DNA of 13,682 bases from an uncultured Eubacteriales bacterium. Lineage in GTDB: Bacteria; Bacillota; Clostridia; Oscillospirales; Oscillospiraceae. Shown here piece by piece: positions 1 to 7,851 of this stretch; position 1 is the stretch's first letter; each line of letters opens with the position of its first letter. The notes under the pieces are model-generated. The model had not been told where the DNA came from and ran no database searches. It saw only the letters and a program-made list of their open reading frames with translations. The stretch is from positions 1 through 13,682 of the forward strand of contig URNZ01000052.1 in NCBI GenBank assembly GCA_900549405.1, written 5' to 3'. Made by a program: the position numbers and the translations under genes.

Positions 1-1
1 T

Positions 2-78
2 CCGGGTGTGGCGAAGTTTGGTATCGCGCTTGAATGGGGTTCAAGAGGCCCTGAGTTCGAATCTCAGCACTCGGACCA
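2..78 (+). tRNA. tRNA-Pro (anticodon GGG)
   Basis: A full cloverleaf can be drawn. The acceptor stem is CCGGGTG (2-8) with CACTCGG (68-74, one G-T pair). The discriminator is A75 and CCA is encoded at 76-78. The T arm is CTGAG-TTCGAAT-CTCAG (51-67). The anticodon arm is CTTGA, loop ATGGGGT, TCAAG, giving anticodon GGG, which reads proline CCC codons. The promoter lies outside the window. A strong hairpin follows directly. Confidence 0.93.
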
Positions 79-81
79 TGA

Positions 82-115
82 AAAAGCCTTGAAATCATGT
101 GATTTCAAGGCTTTT
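82..115 (+). terminator. Rho-independent terminator after tRNA-Pro
   Basis: A perfect 16-bp inverted repeat (82-97 with 100-115) has a 2-nt nominal loop and ends in TTTT, starting 4 nt after the tRNA CCA end. The A-rich left arm and T-rich right arm make it usable on both strands, so it can also stop transcripts arriving from the minus-strand gene. Confidence 0.8.
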
Positions 116-124
116 CAGTTTGTT

Positions 125-165
125 AAAGAACCCCTGTCCTCGTTTGTTGAGAACAGGGGTTCTTT
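125..165. terminator. Bidirectional terminator hairpin between convergent genes
   Basis: A perfect 13-bp stem (125-137 with 153-165, arms AAAGAACCCCTGT and ACAGGGGTTCTTT) has a 15-nt loop. The T-rich end occurs on both strands. It lies between the plus-strand tRNA and the 3' end of the minus-strand gene that stops at 222, so it probably ends transcription from both sides. Confidence 0.7.
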
Positions 166-176
166 GATAAACTGGG

Positions 177-204
177 GAGCCGCCTGCGTATCCGCAGACG
201 GCTC
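177..204 (-). terminator. Third hairpin downstream of the minus-strand gene
   Basis: A 12-bp stem with one C/A mismatch (177-188 with 193-204) and a 4-nt loop lies 18 bp past the stop of the minus-strand gene. There is no clean T tract after it on the minus strand, so it may be a transcript-end stabiliser rather than a terminator by itself. Confidence 0.4.
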
Positions 205-221
205 CTGTTTTGATCCACGCC

Positions 222-2768
222 CTATCCGTCATACCACTCGTCCCAGGCTTCGTCCTCATCCTCGTACCAGTCCTGGTTCTCCTCCCAAAGGTCCTCTGGG
301 GTGTCATAGTCGTCCCGAATGCTGCCGGTGTGGCCGCTGCTGTCAGATGGGCCGAAGGGCGGTACCAGGGGTGGGGCGGAGTCGGGGCGGCCAATGGGCG
401 GGTCGTGATAGGTAAAGCTGGAAATGGTCTCCTCCGTCTCCCCCCTCTTCTGCTGGGAGTGACACGTTGCCACGATCTGCCCCTCGTCGTTGCTCCAGGT
501 CAGGATCTTATACCGCCGGTAAGTGTCCATGTCGTCGTAAAACCGACACTTCTCCGTCTTTGTGGGCGAGCCCAGGGACGTGTACTTCAGGCTGCTGGTG
601 GGCATCCCGTCCACGGGCAGCTTGCCGGAATACTGCTCCTTGCGCTGCGCCTCTTTCTTTGACGCGTCCGCCGCCTTCTCCGCCGCGCTGTACCGTTCCA
701 CCCGGAATATTAACGCGTCCACCTGCTTCTGCAAGTCCATGTTATACCGCAGCCGGATCTTGGAGAGCTCCCACAGTCCACCCTCATACTCCGTGGCGTT
801 TTGATAGATGTTCATGTACTTGCAGTAGACGGACAGCGGCTCAGCATCCCGATAACCGGAGAGGTCGGAAAAGCTCTGTTCCGCAGATATATATTTCCCC
901 CGTGACAGCGCGTCCAGCGCCTCTTCATAGGCCGCCGCCTGCCGCTTTTCGTGGGTCAGAAACGCGATGGCGACGCCCGCGACCACGGCCACTGCCAGGA
1001 GCGCTTTCACAAACTCCTTCATGGGGAAGGGCTTTTTCGGGCGCACAGGCTTCTGCTGGATCACAGATTTCTTTGGGGGCGGGGGCGGCTCCTCCCCCTT
1101 ATCCGGTTCATTGGGCGCAACGGGCTCCACGGGCTGTGAGGGAACTTCCGGCGCTTTGGGCTCTGCGCTCTGTTCGGGAACAGCAGGGCCTTCTGTTTTT
1201 TCCGGCTCTTCGACCTCTTTCGGCTGTTCAGCCACTCCCTCTGGCGGCGCAATATGCTGCTCCACGTTCGGTGCGGCAGTTTCTGTAGTCTGTTCGCCCT
1301 CCGGCGCAGCTATGATTTGGATGACGGTCTTTGTCTGCTCCGGCGGCCAGGGGGCCACGGTCCGGGTGCAGTCCATGATCGCCTTGACCTGTCCCTTTCG
1401 CGGCGCGTCGTCTTTTCCGAAAGGCAGCTCCACCCAGTCCCCCACCTTCAGCGGCAGACCGCCGGTCAGATAGGCATAGGAGCGGCGCACCCCCTCGATC
1501 TGCACGGAACAATAGTGAAACACCGTCCCGTCGTCGGGCTTCGGGTCTTCAGGCGGTCTTCTGGCCCCACGGGTGCGCGGCTTCGTCTTTTGGCCGGATA
1601 CCGCCGGATAAAAGATATGCTGAAGCCGCTTTTCCCAATCTGCGTCCAGATAGGGGTTCTTCCGCACCAGTTCAAGGCATTGCTTTCCCAATTCCTCCTG
1701 GCCGTTGTCCCGACAGGCTTCCAAAACATCCAGCTGCAATTTGCCAACAGACGCGCTTTGGAATATCTGTGACGCAAAGCGCGCGTCTTTCAGGGCACAC
1801 AAAATCGGCAGCGCCTGTTTTGGCTCTGAAAAGTCTATCCAGTTCCAGTTTGGAAGCAGTTTCTTGGCCGTTTCCAGGTCTGTTTTTAAAACAGGCTCCG
1901 CGAGGTCCAGCAGGGACCGCCACATCTCCACGCCCTTTGCTCCGTCCCGAGAAAACACCTCATCCAGAATGTTCTCCCAGGACAGCTCGTCCAGGGCCTG
2001 GGCGCTCTCGTGGGGGACCTCCTCCGGGTAGTCCACCAGCAGGATCTCCCGGCAGATATCCTCGTAGTCGGGGAACTCCCCCTTTGCCAAAAGGCCCTTC
2101 GCCCGCTCCCCGTCGGGATGCAGCAGGGCCTTTTCCATGCAGTGGGCGTCATAGGCGTCCTGCCGCGCATTCTGATAGTCCTGCCCCCGGCCCATCTCCT
2201 CGCCCTTTCTCCCCTCGAAGTAGGCGTAGGCCGAACCCAGTTCGTCCAAGAGTTCGTACAGGCCGTCTGGCGTGTCACGGTTATAGTAGTCCTCCACGTG
2301 GGCGGCGATGATCTCCCGCCAGAAAGTCCCGCACTCCGTTTCAGACAGCGCCCCTTCCTCGCTGAACAGGACACCCTTCTCCACCTGAGTCAAGACCGCC
2401 TCTATGTTTTCACCCAGATTCAGGTCGGGGGTGTGGTACAGGAACGCCCGCAGCTCCTCCCCCTTTTGCTTCTCCAGGCCAGCCGCCGCGCTTCGAATCC
2501 CCTCTGAGATGCTGTGCAGCAGCACCCGGCCCAGCAGCTGGGCGGGCAGGGACTGATCTGGCATCAGCTGCCCCAGCGCCTTTTTCAGGTCGGTCCAGCT
2601 CTCCGCCAGGTCCACATGATAGGAGAGGGAAAACGACAACTTGACCTGCACCGTTTTCTGCGTCGGTACGCTTCTTCTTCGCAGAAATCCGCTGTCGCCG
2701 CACCAGCCGCACTCCCAGTGGTTCCCGGTTATCCTGACCGGTTCGCTCCCGCACCAGGGACAACGCAT
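222..2768 (-). CDS. Zinc-ribbon single-pass membrane protein of unknown function
   Basis: I do not recognise a specific family. The 848-residue product starts with a short zinc ribbon (CPWC at residues 4-7, then CGWC), followed by a long, mostly helical region to about residue 390. Next comes a compact beta-rich segment with GGLPLKVGDWVELPFG, loosely like the small DNA-binding barrel of PriA. A Pro/Glu-rich linker (about 490-575) leads to one hydrophobic helix (about 584-605, KALLAVAVVAGVAIAFL). After the helix is a TPR-like stretch (EEALDALSRGKYISAEQSFSDL), a charged region, and a very acidic Asp/Glu/Trp tail. The ATG at 2768 has AGAGGTGA upstream at good spacing. The gene is divergent from cas3, and nothing in the sequence ties it to CRISPR function. 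Its role is unknown; membrane-anchored sensing or scaffolding would be a guess. Confidence 0.85.
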   Translation of the reverse strand: MRCPWCGSEPVRITGNHWECGWCGDSGFLRRRSVPTQKTVQVKLSFSLSYHVDLAESWTDLKKALGQLMPDQSLPAQLLGRVLLHSISEGIRSAAAGLEKQKGEELRAFLYHTPDLNLGENIEAVLTQVEKGVLFSEEGALSETECGTFWREIIAAHVEDYYNRDTPDGLYELLDELGSAYAYFEGRKGEEMGRGQDYQNARQDAYDAHCMEKALLHPDGERAKGLLAKGEFPDYEDICREILLVDYPEEVPHESAQALDELSWENILDEVFSRDGAKGVEMWRSLLDLAEPVLKTDLETAKKLLPNWNWIDFSEPKQALPILCALKDARFASQIFQSASVGKLQLDVLEACRDNGQEELGKQCLELVRKNPYLDADWEKRLQHIFYPAVSGQKTKPRTRGARRPPEDPKPDDGTVFHYCSVQIEGVRRSYAYLTGGLPLKVGDWVELPFGKDDAPRKGQVKAIMDCTRTVAPWPPEQTKTVIQIIAAPEGEQTTETAAPNVEQHIAPPEGVAEQPKEVEEPEKTEGPAVPEQSAEPKAPEVPSQPVEPVAPNEPDKGEEPPPPPKKSVIQQKPVRPKKPFPMKEFVKALLAVAVVAGVAIAFLTHEKRQAAAYEEALDALSRGKYISAEQSFSDLSGYRDAEPLSVYCKYMNIYQNATEYEGGLWELSKIRLRYNMDLQKQVDALIFRVERYSAAEKAADASKKEAQRKEQYSGKLPVDGMPTSSLKYTSLGSPTKTEKCRFYDDMDTYRRYKILTWSNDEGQIVATCHSQQKRGETEETISSFTYHDPPIGRPDSAPPLVPPFGPSDSSGHTGSIRDDYDTPEDLWEENQDWYEDEDEAWDEWYDG

Positions 2769-2850
2769 ATGCGCTCACCTCTCATTCCAGAAATCACTCC
2801 ACACCCAGGGCCTTGTAGACGGCGTCCTCGTTTATTCCATATATAAATCT

Positions 2851-2879
2851 AGTATACTACATCTTCATACCCGTTTCCA
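2851..2879 (-). promoter_or_regulatory. Candidate promoter of the zinc-ribbon gene
   Basis: On the minus strand, TGGAAA (2879-2874) is followed after 17 nt by TATACT (2856-2851), 4/6 and 5/6 matches to the sigma-70-type boxes. It lies about 80 nt upstream of the ATG in an AT-rich stretch. The match is modest and no other support is visible. Confidence 0.35.
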
Positions 2880-2900
2880 CAAGAAAAGCTCACCCTCTCC

Positions 2901-2930
2901 TTGACAGCGGCGTAGACGCGTGTCCATAAT
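2901..2930 (+). promoter_or_regulatory. Promoter of cas3
   Basis: A perfect -35 box TTGACA (2901-2906), an 18-nt spacer and CATAAT (2925-2930, 5/6) lie 34 nt upstream of the cas3 ATG. The spacer contains the exact palindrome ACGCGT (2916-2921) within a near-palindrome GACGCGTGTC, a possible but unproven operator. Confidence 0.65.
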
Positions 2931-2964
2931 ATACACAGAAGGCACGAGAAATCAGGAGGGACCG

Positions 2965-5199
2965 ATGGAATACTACGCAAAATCCGCAAATCCCCAGGGC
3001 TATCAGGAGCCCTTAAAGCACCATCTGCAAAAGGTTTCGGAGCTGGCCCAGGAATTTGGTAAGCCTTTAGGATTGGACACTGTCGGGGCGTTGGCGGGGC
3101 AGATGCACGACTTCGGGAAGTATTCCCAGGCCTTTCAGGACGTGCTGCGGGGGACCCGGACGGGGATCGACCACGCCATGGCCGGGGCTTGTCTGTTGGA
3201 GAGATTGTATCGCGGGAGAGCGGGCAGCCGGCCTGTGATCGAGGCGGTCAACGGGCACCACGACGGCCTTTTGGCATACGACGTGATCCGCAGCGAGCTC
3301 CGCGCCATTGCCGCCAAGGACAAAACGGCCTACGGCAACGGCGGGAAAACGCCGTCCATTGAGAGCGGCGAACAGCTGACCGAAGCCTGTACCGCATTTC
3401 GACAGGATTTCCCCGAGTTCAGACCGCCGAAACAGCTTCCCGCTCCGCCCACCGCCGAACTGGAGTCTATGCTGTACACCCGGATGCTGTTCTCCTGCCT
3501 GGTGGACGCGGACTACACCGCCTCTGCCCTGAATGACGACGGCACATACCTAGCTCATGCAGAAGATAGCTTTTTCGACCCCGCGCTGCTTTTGGAAAAG
3601 CTGTATGCCTATCGGGACGACATCAAGCGAAACTCCAAATCAGATCAGACCCTGAACGCCTATCGGGACCAGGTCTTTGACCGGTGCGGCGAGATGGGCG
3701 ACGCGGCGGAGGGGCTGTTTACGCTGACGGCCCCCACCGGGACCGGGAAAACGCTGGCCCTGCTGCACTTTGCCCTTCGGCACTGCCTGAAGCACGGGAA
3801 ACGGCGGATCATCATCGTGCTGCCCTTCCTGACGCTGGCCGAGCAGAGCGCCGACACCTATGCCAACATCATCCCAAACATCCTCACAGACCACAGCCAA
3901 AGTCATCTGCCGGAGGACGCCCGGGAGCTGGCAGCCCGGTGGAGCGCGCCGGTCATCATCACCACCTCCGTCCGCTTTTTCGAAGCCCTGTTTTCTGACC
4001 GGCCAACAGTCTGCCGCAAGCTCCACAACATCGCAGACAGCGTCGTCCTGTTTGACGAGGCTCAGAGCCTGCCTGCCAGCCTGACCTCTTCCACCCTCCG
4101 TGGGGTGAACGAGCTCTGCCGTCGGTATCACACCACCATAGTGTTCTCCACGGCGACCCAGCCGGATTTTTCCGCTCGAAAAGACGTGGACTGGCATCCC
4201 ACGGAGATCCTGCCGGAGCACAAAGCGCTGTTTGCCGCCTTGCAGCGGGTCAACGTGGCGTGGCGGCTGGGGGAGGAGACGCCATTAGAATCCATCGCGG
4301 CGGAGATGTCAGAGCACGAGAGCGTCTGCGCCATCGTCAACCTGCGCCGCCACGCCCGGAGCATCGTGCAGGAGCTGAAAAGGCGCTGTCCGGCGGAGAC
4401 GGTATTTTTCCTGACGACGGACCTGTGCCCCGCCCACCGGAGCAAGCAGATCCAGATCATCCGGGAGCGCTTGGAGCACAAGCTGCCCTGCCGGGTGGTG
4501 GCCACTCAGTGCATCGAAGCGGGGGTGGACCTGGACTTTCAGACAATGTACCGGGCCCTGGCTCCCTTGGAGGCCATCATCCAGGCTGCCGGGCGCTGAA
4601 ACCGAAATGGCGGGGCCATGGGCCGCGTGATCGTTTTCCGCCCGGCGGATGAGCGGATGCCATACCCCGATGACTGGTACAACAACGCCGCCGTCACCGT
4701 GCAGGAGATGGCCCCGCCCTTCTCTATCCACGACCCGGAGACGATCCGGGAGTACTACCGGCGGCTCTTTGACGGTGCTGTGGACAAACCGGAACTGCGA
4801 AAGGCCATCGAAGCCCGGTCCTTTCCCCAGGCGGCGGCGCAGTATCATCTGATCCAAAACGCAGGCGCCCAGGTCATTGTGCCCTATCCCAGAGAGAAAG
4901 CGGAGCAGAAGGGACAAAAGGAGCAGAAGCAGTACGGTGAGATCGCCCAACAGCTGCGGGCTGACGGCGTCACCGGCGCACTGCTCCATGAGGCCGCGTC
5001 CATCACAGTCACCTGTTTTGCCAAAAACTTAGCGACTTACGCCGAAGAGATCCCCTTTGCCCAACACAGAAAGGGAAAACGCAGGGAACAGACCGGGGGC
5101 AGCAACATCTATCTGCTCCGTCCTCAGTATGAGGATCTTTATGACCCGGTCCTGGGCCTGCATTTCCCCCAGGAGGAACAGTCGAACTACATATGGTGA
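2965..5199 (+). pseudogene. cas3: Cas3 helicase-nuclease, type I-C, interrupted by in-frame TGA
   Basis: Cas3 is recruited to Cascade-bound DNA, unwinds it with ATP and nicks it with its HD nuclease. The ATG at 2965 follows AGGAGG (2954-2959); the total frame is 744 codons, a normal family length. The HD domain shows H20, H48-D49, H70 and H98-H99-D100. The helicase shows Walker A TAPTGTGKT (K262), motif II DEAQ (364-367), motif III STATQP (395-400) and motif VI QAAGR-x-NR at 540-547. Codon 545, inside motif VI and usually Cys in this family (AAGRCNR), is TGA (4597-4599). The frame continues unchanged after it with conserved Cas3 sequence, so this is one base change, not a frameshift. The 544-residue product lacks the second motif VI Arg and the C-terminal domain and is probably inactive. 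Read-through, selenocysteine or a sequence error are the alternatives. Confidence 0.9.
4618..5199 (+). CDS. C-terminal fragment of Cas3 (possible separate product)
   Basis: This is the part of cas3 after the TGA at 4597, in the same frame, beginning at the first downstream ATG (MGRVIVFRPADERM). It covers about 193 residues of the Cas3 C-terminal region (PYPDDWYN onward) and ends in SNYIW at the normal Cas3 terminus. The upstream bases are G-rich but hold no convincing ribosome binding site, so independent translation is doubtful. A split Cas3 working in two pieces cannot be excluded, but the break inside motif VI makes it unlikely. Confidence 0.35.
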   Translation: MGRVIVFRPADERMPYPDDWYNNAAVTVQEMAPPFSIHDPETIREYYRRLFDGAVDKPELRKAIEARSFPQAAAQYHLIQNAGAQVIVPYPREKAEQKGQKEQKQYGEIAQQLRADGVTGALLHEAASITVTCFAKNLATYAEEIPFAQHRKGKRREQTGGSNIYLLRPQYEDLYDPVLGLHFPQEEQSNYIW

Positions 5200-5205
5200 T
5201 GTACA

Positions 5206-5245
5206 AACACGCCAGCTGTCCTGATTATGGGACAGCTGGCGTGTT
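5206..5245 (+). terminator. Strong rho-independent terminator between cas3 and cas5c
   Basis: A perfect 16-bp stem (5206-5221 with 5230-5245) with an 8-nt loop is followed by ATTTTTTAT. It starts 6 nt after the cas3 stop. It should end the cas3 transcript and separates cas3 from the Cascade/adaptation operon, which then needs its own promoter. Confidence 0.88.
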
Positions 5246-5264
5246 ATTTTTTATAAAAAGATGG

Positions 5265-5293
5265 TTGACTTTTATGAGTCTTTAAATCATTAT
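5265..5293 (+). promoter_or_regulatory. Candidate promoter of the cas5c-cas2 operon
   Basis: TTGACT (5265-5270), a 17-nt spacer and CATTAT (5288-5293) form a plausible sigma-70-type promoter just after the terminator, in the most AT-rich stretch nearby. A second perfect -10 box TATAAT lies at 5335-5340, but its -35 (TTAGCT at 5312-5317) is weak. Either or both could drive the operon. Confidence 0.5.
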
Positions 5294-5340
5294 ATAACTG
5301 ACAGCTAGTTTTTAGCTGAGAGTCGAAATAGCTATATAAT
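5289..5340. promoter_or_regulatory. Dyad symmetry in the cas5c promoter region, possible operator
   Basis: An inverted repeat CAGCTA-GTTTT-TAGCTG (5302-5318) sits between the two candidate -10 boxes. It is flanked by a second inverted pair, ATTATATA (5289-5296) and TATATAAT (5333-5340). The placement fits a repressor site controlling cas expression, but no regulator gene is seen in the window. Confidence 0.3.
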
Positions 5341-5348
5341 TATTTGAC

Positions 5349-5376
5349 CGCTCTGTCCGTGAAACGGAGCAGAGCG
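5349..5376 (+). promoter_or_regulatory. Stable hairpin in the cas5c 5' leader
   Basis: CGCTCTG-TCCGT pairs with ACGGA-(G)-CAGAGCG: 12 bp with a single bulged G at 5369 and loop GAA (5361-5363). It ends 8-10 nt before the putative cas5c ribosome binding site (GGAGGTG at 5387-5393). No T tract follows. It could stabilise the mRNA 5' end or tune translation; that is inference. Confidence 0.45.
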
Positions 5377-5384
5377 AACAAATT

Positions 5385-6050
5385 ATGGAGGTGAAAACTT
5401 ATTTGAAAGAGATCGTCATTGAAGTGTGGGGGGATTTTGCCTGCTTCTCTGCGCCCTACGCCAAAGTGGAGCGGCTGACTTATCCCTTCCCCACCCCATC
5501 CGCCGCCAGGGGCATTCTCTCCGCGATCTACATGAAACCGAAGGAGTTCCGGTGGCAGATCAACCGCATCGAGGTGCTCAGTCCCATCCGCTACATCAGC
5601 TTCAAGCGCAACGAGGTCAAATCCACAACGAGCACAGCGCCGATCTCCACGGAGGAGGAGCGTACCCAGCGGCAGACGGTGGCTCTACAGGACGTCCGCT
5701 ATCGAATCGCGGCGTCCATCGTCCCCCGGCCCGCCTTTGCTGGGAAGGAGACGCAGCTCTATGAGCAGGCCCTGCGGCGCATCCGCGGAGGAAAGTGCTA
5801 TTTCCAGCCGTCCTTGGGGCTGCGGGAATTTGCCTGCTATTTTGAGGAGAGCGACGGGAGCCGCTCCCCCATCTCTCAGTCCATGGACGCAGGGCTGATG
5901 GTCTACGACCTGTTTACGCCGGAGGATGTGGAAGTCACGAAGAGGACAAAGATTCAGATGTCCCTCTTCCATGCCGTGATGGAAAACGGCGTGATCCAGG
6001 TCCCGCCCTATGACAGCCCGGAGGTTTTGAAGGGAGGCAGCTCATGCTGA
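5385..6050 (+). CDS. cas5c: Cas5c (Cas5d), type I-C crRNA-processing Cascade subunit
   Basis: In type I-C systems, which lack Cas6, Cas5c cleaves the repeat RNA and stays on the crRNA 5' handle within Cascade. The N-terminal segment EVWGDFACF followed by KVERLTYPFPTPSAARGIL is the characteristic Cas5c RRM start, and RYISFKRNEVKS is also typical. The full frame encodes 221 residues. The ATG at 5385 has no ribosome binding site upstream; GGAGGTG (5387-5393) lies inside its first codons and sits 9 nt before an in-frame TTG at 5403. The real start may therefore be TTG 5403, giving 215 residues beginning (M)KEIVIEVWGD. The gene overlaps cas8c by 7 nt, indicating coupled translation. Confidence 0.92.
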   Translation: MEVKTYLKEIVIEVWGDFACFSAPYAKVERLTYPFPTPSAARGILSAIYMKPKEFRWQINRIEVLSPIRYISFKRNEVKSTTSTAPISTEEERTQRQTVALQDVRYRIAASIVPRPAFAGKETQLYEQALRRIRGGKCYFQPSLGLREFACYFEESDGSRSPISQSMDAGLMVYDLFTPEDVEVTKRTKIQMSLFHAVMENGVIQVPPYDSPEVLKGGSSC

Positions 6051-7837
6051 AAGCACTCTATGACTATGGAATGCGCCGCCAACTGGCGCTGCCGCCGGGA
6101 TTTGTGGAGAAAACCATCAAAGCATACATCTCCCTTTCAGAACACGATGACCATGTCAGCGTCTACCTGGGAGATGGAGAAGCCGTCCCCTGCCCGGATA
6201 TCGGCAGCCTGGCCAACGGGAAGGACAAGAGCAACGTCCTTGCGGAGAAGCGCTCCGTGGTGATCCCGCAGGAACCCGGAAGCAAAAGCGCGTTCTTTCT
6301 GGAGACGCTCCGCTGTGCAGCGGCGGAAGAGCCCCTGCTGAACGTGTGCGTCCACGCCCTGGAGAACCCGGAAACGGCGGCGGCCATCCGGGCGGAGCTG
6401 GACCGGGCCAAGATCAAGCCGGGAGACCGGATCTCCTTCCGGGTCAACGGAACGCCGGTGCTGCGATCCGAAAAAGTCCGTGCCTGGTGGCAGGACTATC
6501 GAAAGCAATTTTTGAAGAACGCGGAGCACCCCACCGCGCTGTGTCTCATCACCGGCGAGCCCACGGTCCCCATGACCACCACCACACCCATTCAGGGATT
6601 GCATGTCGTCGGCGGCCACGCCCGCGGGGACGCCCTGATCTGCTTTGACAAGGCGGCTTTCTGCTCCTATGGCCAGAAAAAGGCGGCCAATGCCCCGGTC
6701 TCGGAGGAGGCCTTCTGCGTAGTAAAGGCGGCGCTGGATGACCTTTTGAAGGATGCGCCCATCCTGTCAGGCATGAAGTTCGTCCACTGGTTTGACCGGG
6801 AGATCCCCCCGGAGGACGACCCGCTTTACTCCATCGATCTCGGCTTTGATCCGCCGGAAGCGCCGGAAACCGAGGAAAACGCCGCTCCTCCCGTCAACGA
6901 GGGGGCCGCGCGGGACAGGGCCGATCAGGTCCTGAACAGCATCGATCTCGGGCAGCCTGTTCCCGATCTGGACGATGTGTCCTATTACATCCTGCTGCTC
7001 TCCGGCGCCAACAGCCGGATCATGATCCGCAAATATGACCGGGGAAATTACGCCGACCTCCGCCGCAATCTGGGACAGTGGTACGCCGACCTGGCCCTGA
7101 CCAATTCCGTCGGCACCGGAAACATCCGCCCCATGAAATTGACGGCGCGCCTGCTCCGGCTGCTGAAATTTCAGAAAACGGACAGCCGCCCCTTCGAGCG
7201 CCTGTCCAAGGAGCTAGCCGGGATCACCCCGGCGGTCATTCAGGCGATCCTGTCCGGCGGCCCTCTGCCGGACGCTGTGGCGGCCAAGTCGCTGGCCTAT
7301 ATCCGCTCTGACCTGGTAGCCGACGACGACAGCGGCACGCAGTGGGCCCTGCCCCTGCCCAATCCTCTGGCCTGCCAGTGGCTGAAGGTCTGGCTGCTGC
7401 GGAAAAACAGAATTCATCATCAGGAGGAACCGATCTTGGAAGAATATAACTTCGATCTCGCCAACTCCGCCTATCATTGCGGTGGACTCATGGCCATCTA
7501 TGCGGCGATCCAGCAGGCGGCCATGCCAGACGTGAACACCGGTATTGTGGAGCGGTACTACGCCTCCGCCATCCAGATGCCCGCGCTGGTCATCGGCCAG
7601 CTCAGCAGCCGGTCCAATCACCACCTGGAAAAACTGGAAAACAAGTGGCTCGCCGGAGAATATCAGAAAAAGCTGCAACAGGTCTCCGTCGCCCTGGGGA
7701 CCGCTATCCCCGCCACCCTGAATCTGGAGCAGCAGTCCTACTTTGCGCTGGGCTATTACCAGATGGGCGCAAAACTCAACCAGGACAAGAACGAACATAT
7801 CGCCGCCAAGAAAGCGGCGGAGACGACGAAAGAATAA
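6044..7837 (+). CDS. cas8c: Cas8c (Csd1), large subunit of type I-C Cascade
   Basis: Cas8c is the large Cascade subunit, which recognises the PAM and contacts the non-target strand. The 597-residue length is typical. Family signatures visible are CLITGEP near residue 166, the run GLHVVGGHARGDALICFDKAAF, and SYGQKKAANAPVSEEAF up to about residue 220 (compare the common SYGKEQGxNAPVSE form). The ATG at 6044 follows GGGAGGCAGCTC and overlaps the cas5c stop. Residues beyond about 465 form a helical domain that is probably also translated separately as Cas11c. It is followed after 14 nt by cas7c in the same operon. Confidence 0.93.
   Translation: MLKALYDYGMRRQLALPPGFVEKTIKAYISLSEHDDHVSVYLGDGEAVPCPDIGSLANGKDKSNVLAEKRSVVIPQEPGSKSAFFLETLRCAAAEEPLLNVCVHALENPETAAAIRAELDRAKIKPGDRISFRVNGTPVLRSEKVRAWWQDYRKQFLKNAEHPTALCLITGEPTVPMTTTTPIQGLHVVGGHARGDALICFDKAAFCSYGQKKAANAPVSEEAFCVVKAALDDLLKDAPILSGMKFVHWFDREIPPEDDPLYSIDLGFDPPEAPETEENAAPPVNEGAARDRADQVLNSIDLGQPVPDLDDVSYYILLLSGANSRIMIRKYDRGNYADLRRNLGQWYADLALTNSVGTGNIRPMKLTARLLRLLKFQKTDSRPFERLSKELAGITPAVIQAILSGGPLPDAVAAKSLAYIRSDLVADDDSGTQWALPLPNPLACQWLKVWLLRKNRIHHQEEPILEEYNFDLANSAYHCGGLMAIYAAIQQAAMPDVNTGIVERYYASAIQMPALVIGQLSSRSNHHLEKLENKWLAGEYQKKLQQVSVALGTAIPATLNLEQQSYFALGYYQMGAKLNQDKNEHIAAKKAAETTKE
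7436..7837 (+). CDS. cas11c: Cas11c small subunit from an internal start in cas8c
   Basis: Type I-C Cascade is known to use a Cas11 small subunit translated from an internal site near the 3' end of cas8c. Here a perfect AGGAGG (7422-7427) lies 8 nt before TTG at 7436, which is in the cas8c frame (codon 465). Initiation there gives 133 residues, (M)EEYNFDLANSAYHCGG onward, helical and of the expected small-subunit size. The next in-frame ATG (7489) has no comparable ribosome binding site. In-frame overlap means the product shares the cas8c stop. The TTG start is inferred; the site is strong for a place inside a coding region. Confidence 0.72.
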   Translation: MEEYNFDLANSAYHCGGLMAIYAAIQQAAMPDVNTGIVERYYASAIQMPALVIGQLSSRSNHHLEKLENKWLAGEYQKKLQQVSVALGTAIPATLNLEQQSYFALGYYQMGAKLNQDKNEHIAAKKAAETTKE

Positions 7838-7851
7838 GAGGAGGGTATCTT

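Noticed and set aside
2..78. tRNA-Pro as an integration site with a second attachment repeat elsewhere
   Set aside because: I found no direct repeat of the tRNA 3' end in the window, and no integrase or other mobility gene.
4597..4599. General reassignment of TGA in this organism
   Set aside because: cas5c, cas7c, cas4 and cas1 all end at TGA with correct family lengths.
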